Assembly (NCBI GenBank): GCA_002633005.1
Contig: NMRA01000572.1
Location: forward strand, 37,819 to 68,262
DNA: 30,444 nucleotides
Reading direction: 5' to 3'
Origin: Phoronis australis
Taxonomy: Eukaryota; Phoronida; Phoronidae
The notes under the pieces were generated by a model that had not been told where the DNA came from, searched no databases, and saw nothing but the letters and a program-made list of their open reading frames with translations. A program made the translations under genes and the position numbers. Shown piece after piece: positions 30,017-30,444 of this stretch (within the stretch, counting starts at the first letter, position 1; each line of letters starts with the position of its first letter).

Positions 30017-30444
30017 CCCTGGGGGCCTTACAAAGACCCCAAAAAATGAGCTTGACTAGATATTTGAGGTACCAACCAAAACTGATTTAAAACGAACAAT
30101 AATACCGCACTGAACACCGAATGACCCATGACAGACAAATTGCACTCTGGATTGGGTCCGCCAGAAGCCAAAAAAGGACCCCCCAAAAATGAGCTAGCAC
30201 ATACATTCGAGGTACCACACAAAACCAATTCCATATGATTCAATACATGTCACAGATCACTAAAACCCCTATGACAGACAAAATACACTCTGGGTTGTGC
30301 CCGGCAGAAACCCCCAAAAATCTCAACCATGGTATGCCATCAAAAATTTGAGCTAGACTAGATTTTCGAGGTACCGGCCAAAACTGATTTTAAACGAACA
30401 ATAGTACCGCACTGAACACCAAATGACCCATGACAGACAAATTG
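29990..30444 (+). repeat. Satellite-like tandem array, ~140-160-bp units, continues past the right edge
   Basis: GACAGACAAA(T/A)T(G/A)CACTCTGG recurs at 30130 and 30273 and begins again at 30432, spacings of 143 and 159 bases. A related GCACTCTGG starts the first unit near 30001. Each unit contains a CCCCAAAAA tract, GAGCT(A/T)G and TCGAGGTACC or TTGAGGTACC. The first and third units resemble each other more than the second (both have GAACAATA(A/G)TACCGCACTG), suggesting a two-unit higher-order pattern. Confidence 0.8.

Overview
The window is intron-rich, AT-leaning DNA of a multicellular animal, probably an invertebrate. There are no bacterial features such as operons or dense ORFs. The one gene I can identify is aspartyl/asparaginyl beta-hydroxylase (ASPH), on the minus strand and therefore transcribed right to left. 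Five coding exons join in correct reading phase and give about 295 residues: a lysine-rich linker, the TPR-repeat region, and the family motif KAQPWW just before the catalytic domain. Read 5' to 3' the exons are 11432-11260, 10367-10124, 4540-4404, 3387-3193 and 824-687. The Fe(II)/2-oxoglutarate dioxygenase domain must lie beyond the left edge. The N-terminal (cytoplasmic/membrane) exons lie upstream to the right or were not recognised. A possible 31-nt micro-exon at 15082-15052 fits the required phase and contains an ATG. I cannot name the species.

The rest is repeats. From left to right: positions 1-413 are the right end of a transposon whose complete 5.1-kb sister copy, 99% identical over the shared part, lies at 18027-23165. 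The first large intron (825-3192) holds an older interspersed repeat (R1) split by a 443-bp foldback element with a clear 5-bp target duplication. Intron 3388-4403 holds a second R1 copy and a short tandem array. The large intron 4541-10123 begins with seven tandem copies of the exon's own 3' splice site. It then holds a third R1 copy split by another terminal-inverted-repeat element, followed by minisatellites of 22, 29-33, 36 and 50 bp and a short telomere-like TTAGGG run. Upstream of the exons lie a 35-bp minisatellite, a 228-bp foldback hairpin and more repeat copies.

Right of the large transposon (23169-30444) I identified no gene. The region holds a short palindromic element, minisatellites of 32 and 42 bp, a repeat shared with 15.6 kb, a promoter-like YY1/ZNF143-type patch near 26.55 kb, and the start of a satellite array (about 140-160 bp per unit) running off the right edge.

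The only functional story supported is that of ASPH, an ER membrane enzyme that hydroxylates Asp/Asn in EGF-like domains. It is interrupted by successive rounds of transposon insertion and tandem duplication. No new multi-gene system is visible. The most notable observations are the amplified splice acceptor, the recently active long-TIR element, and the nested insertions whose empty sites can be read inside the same window.
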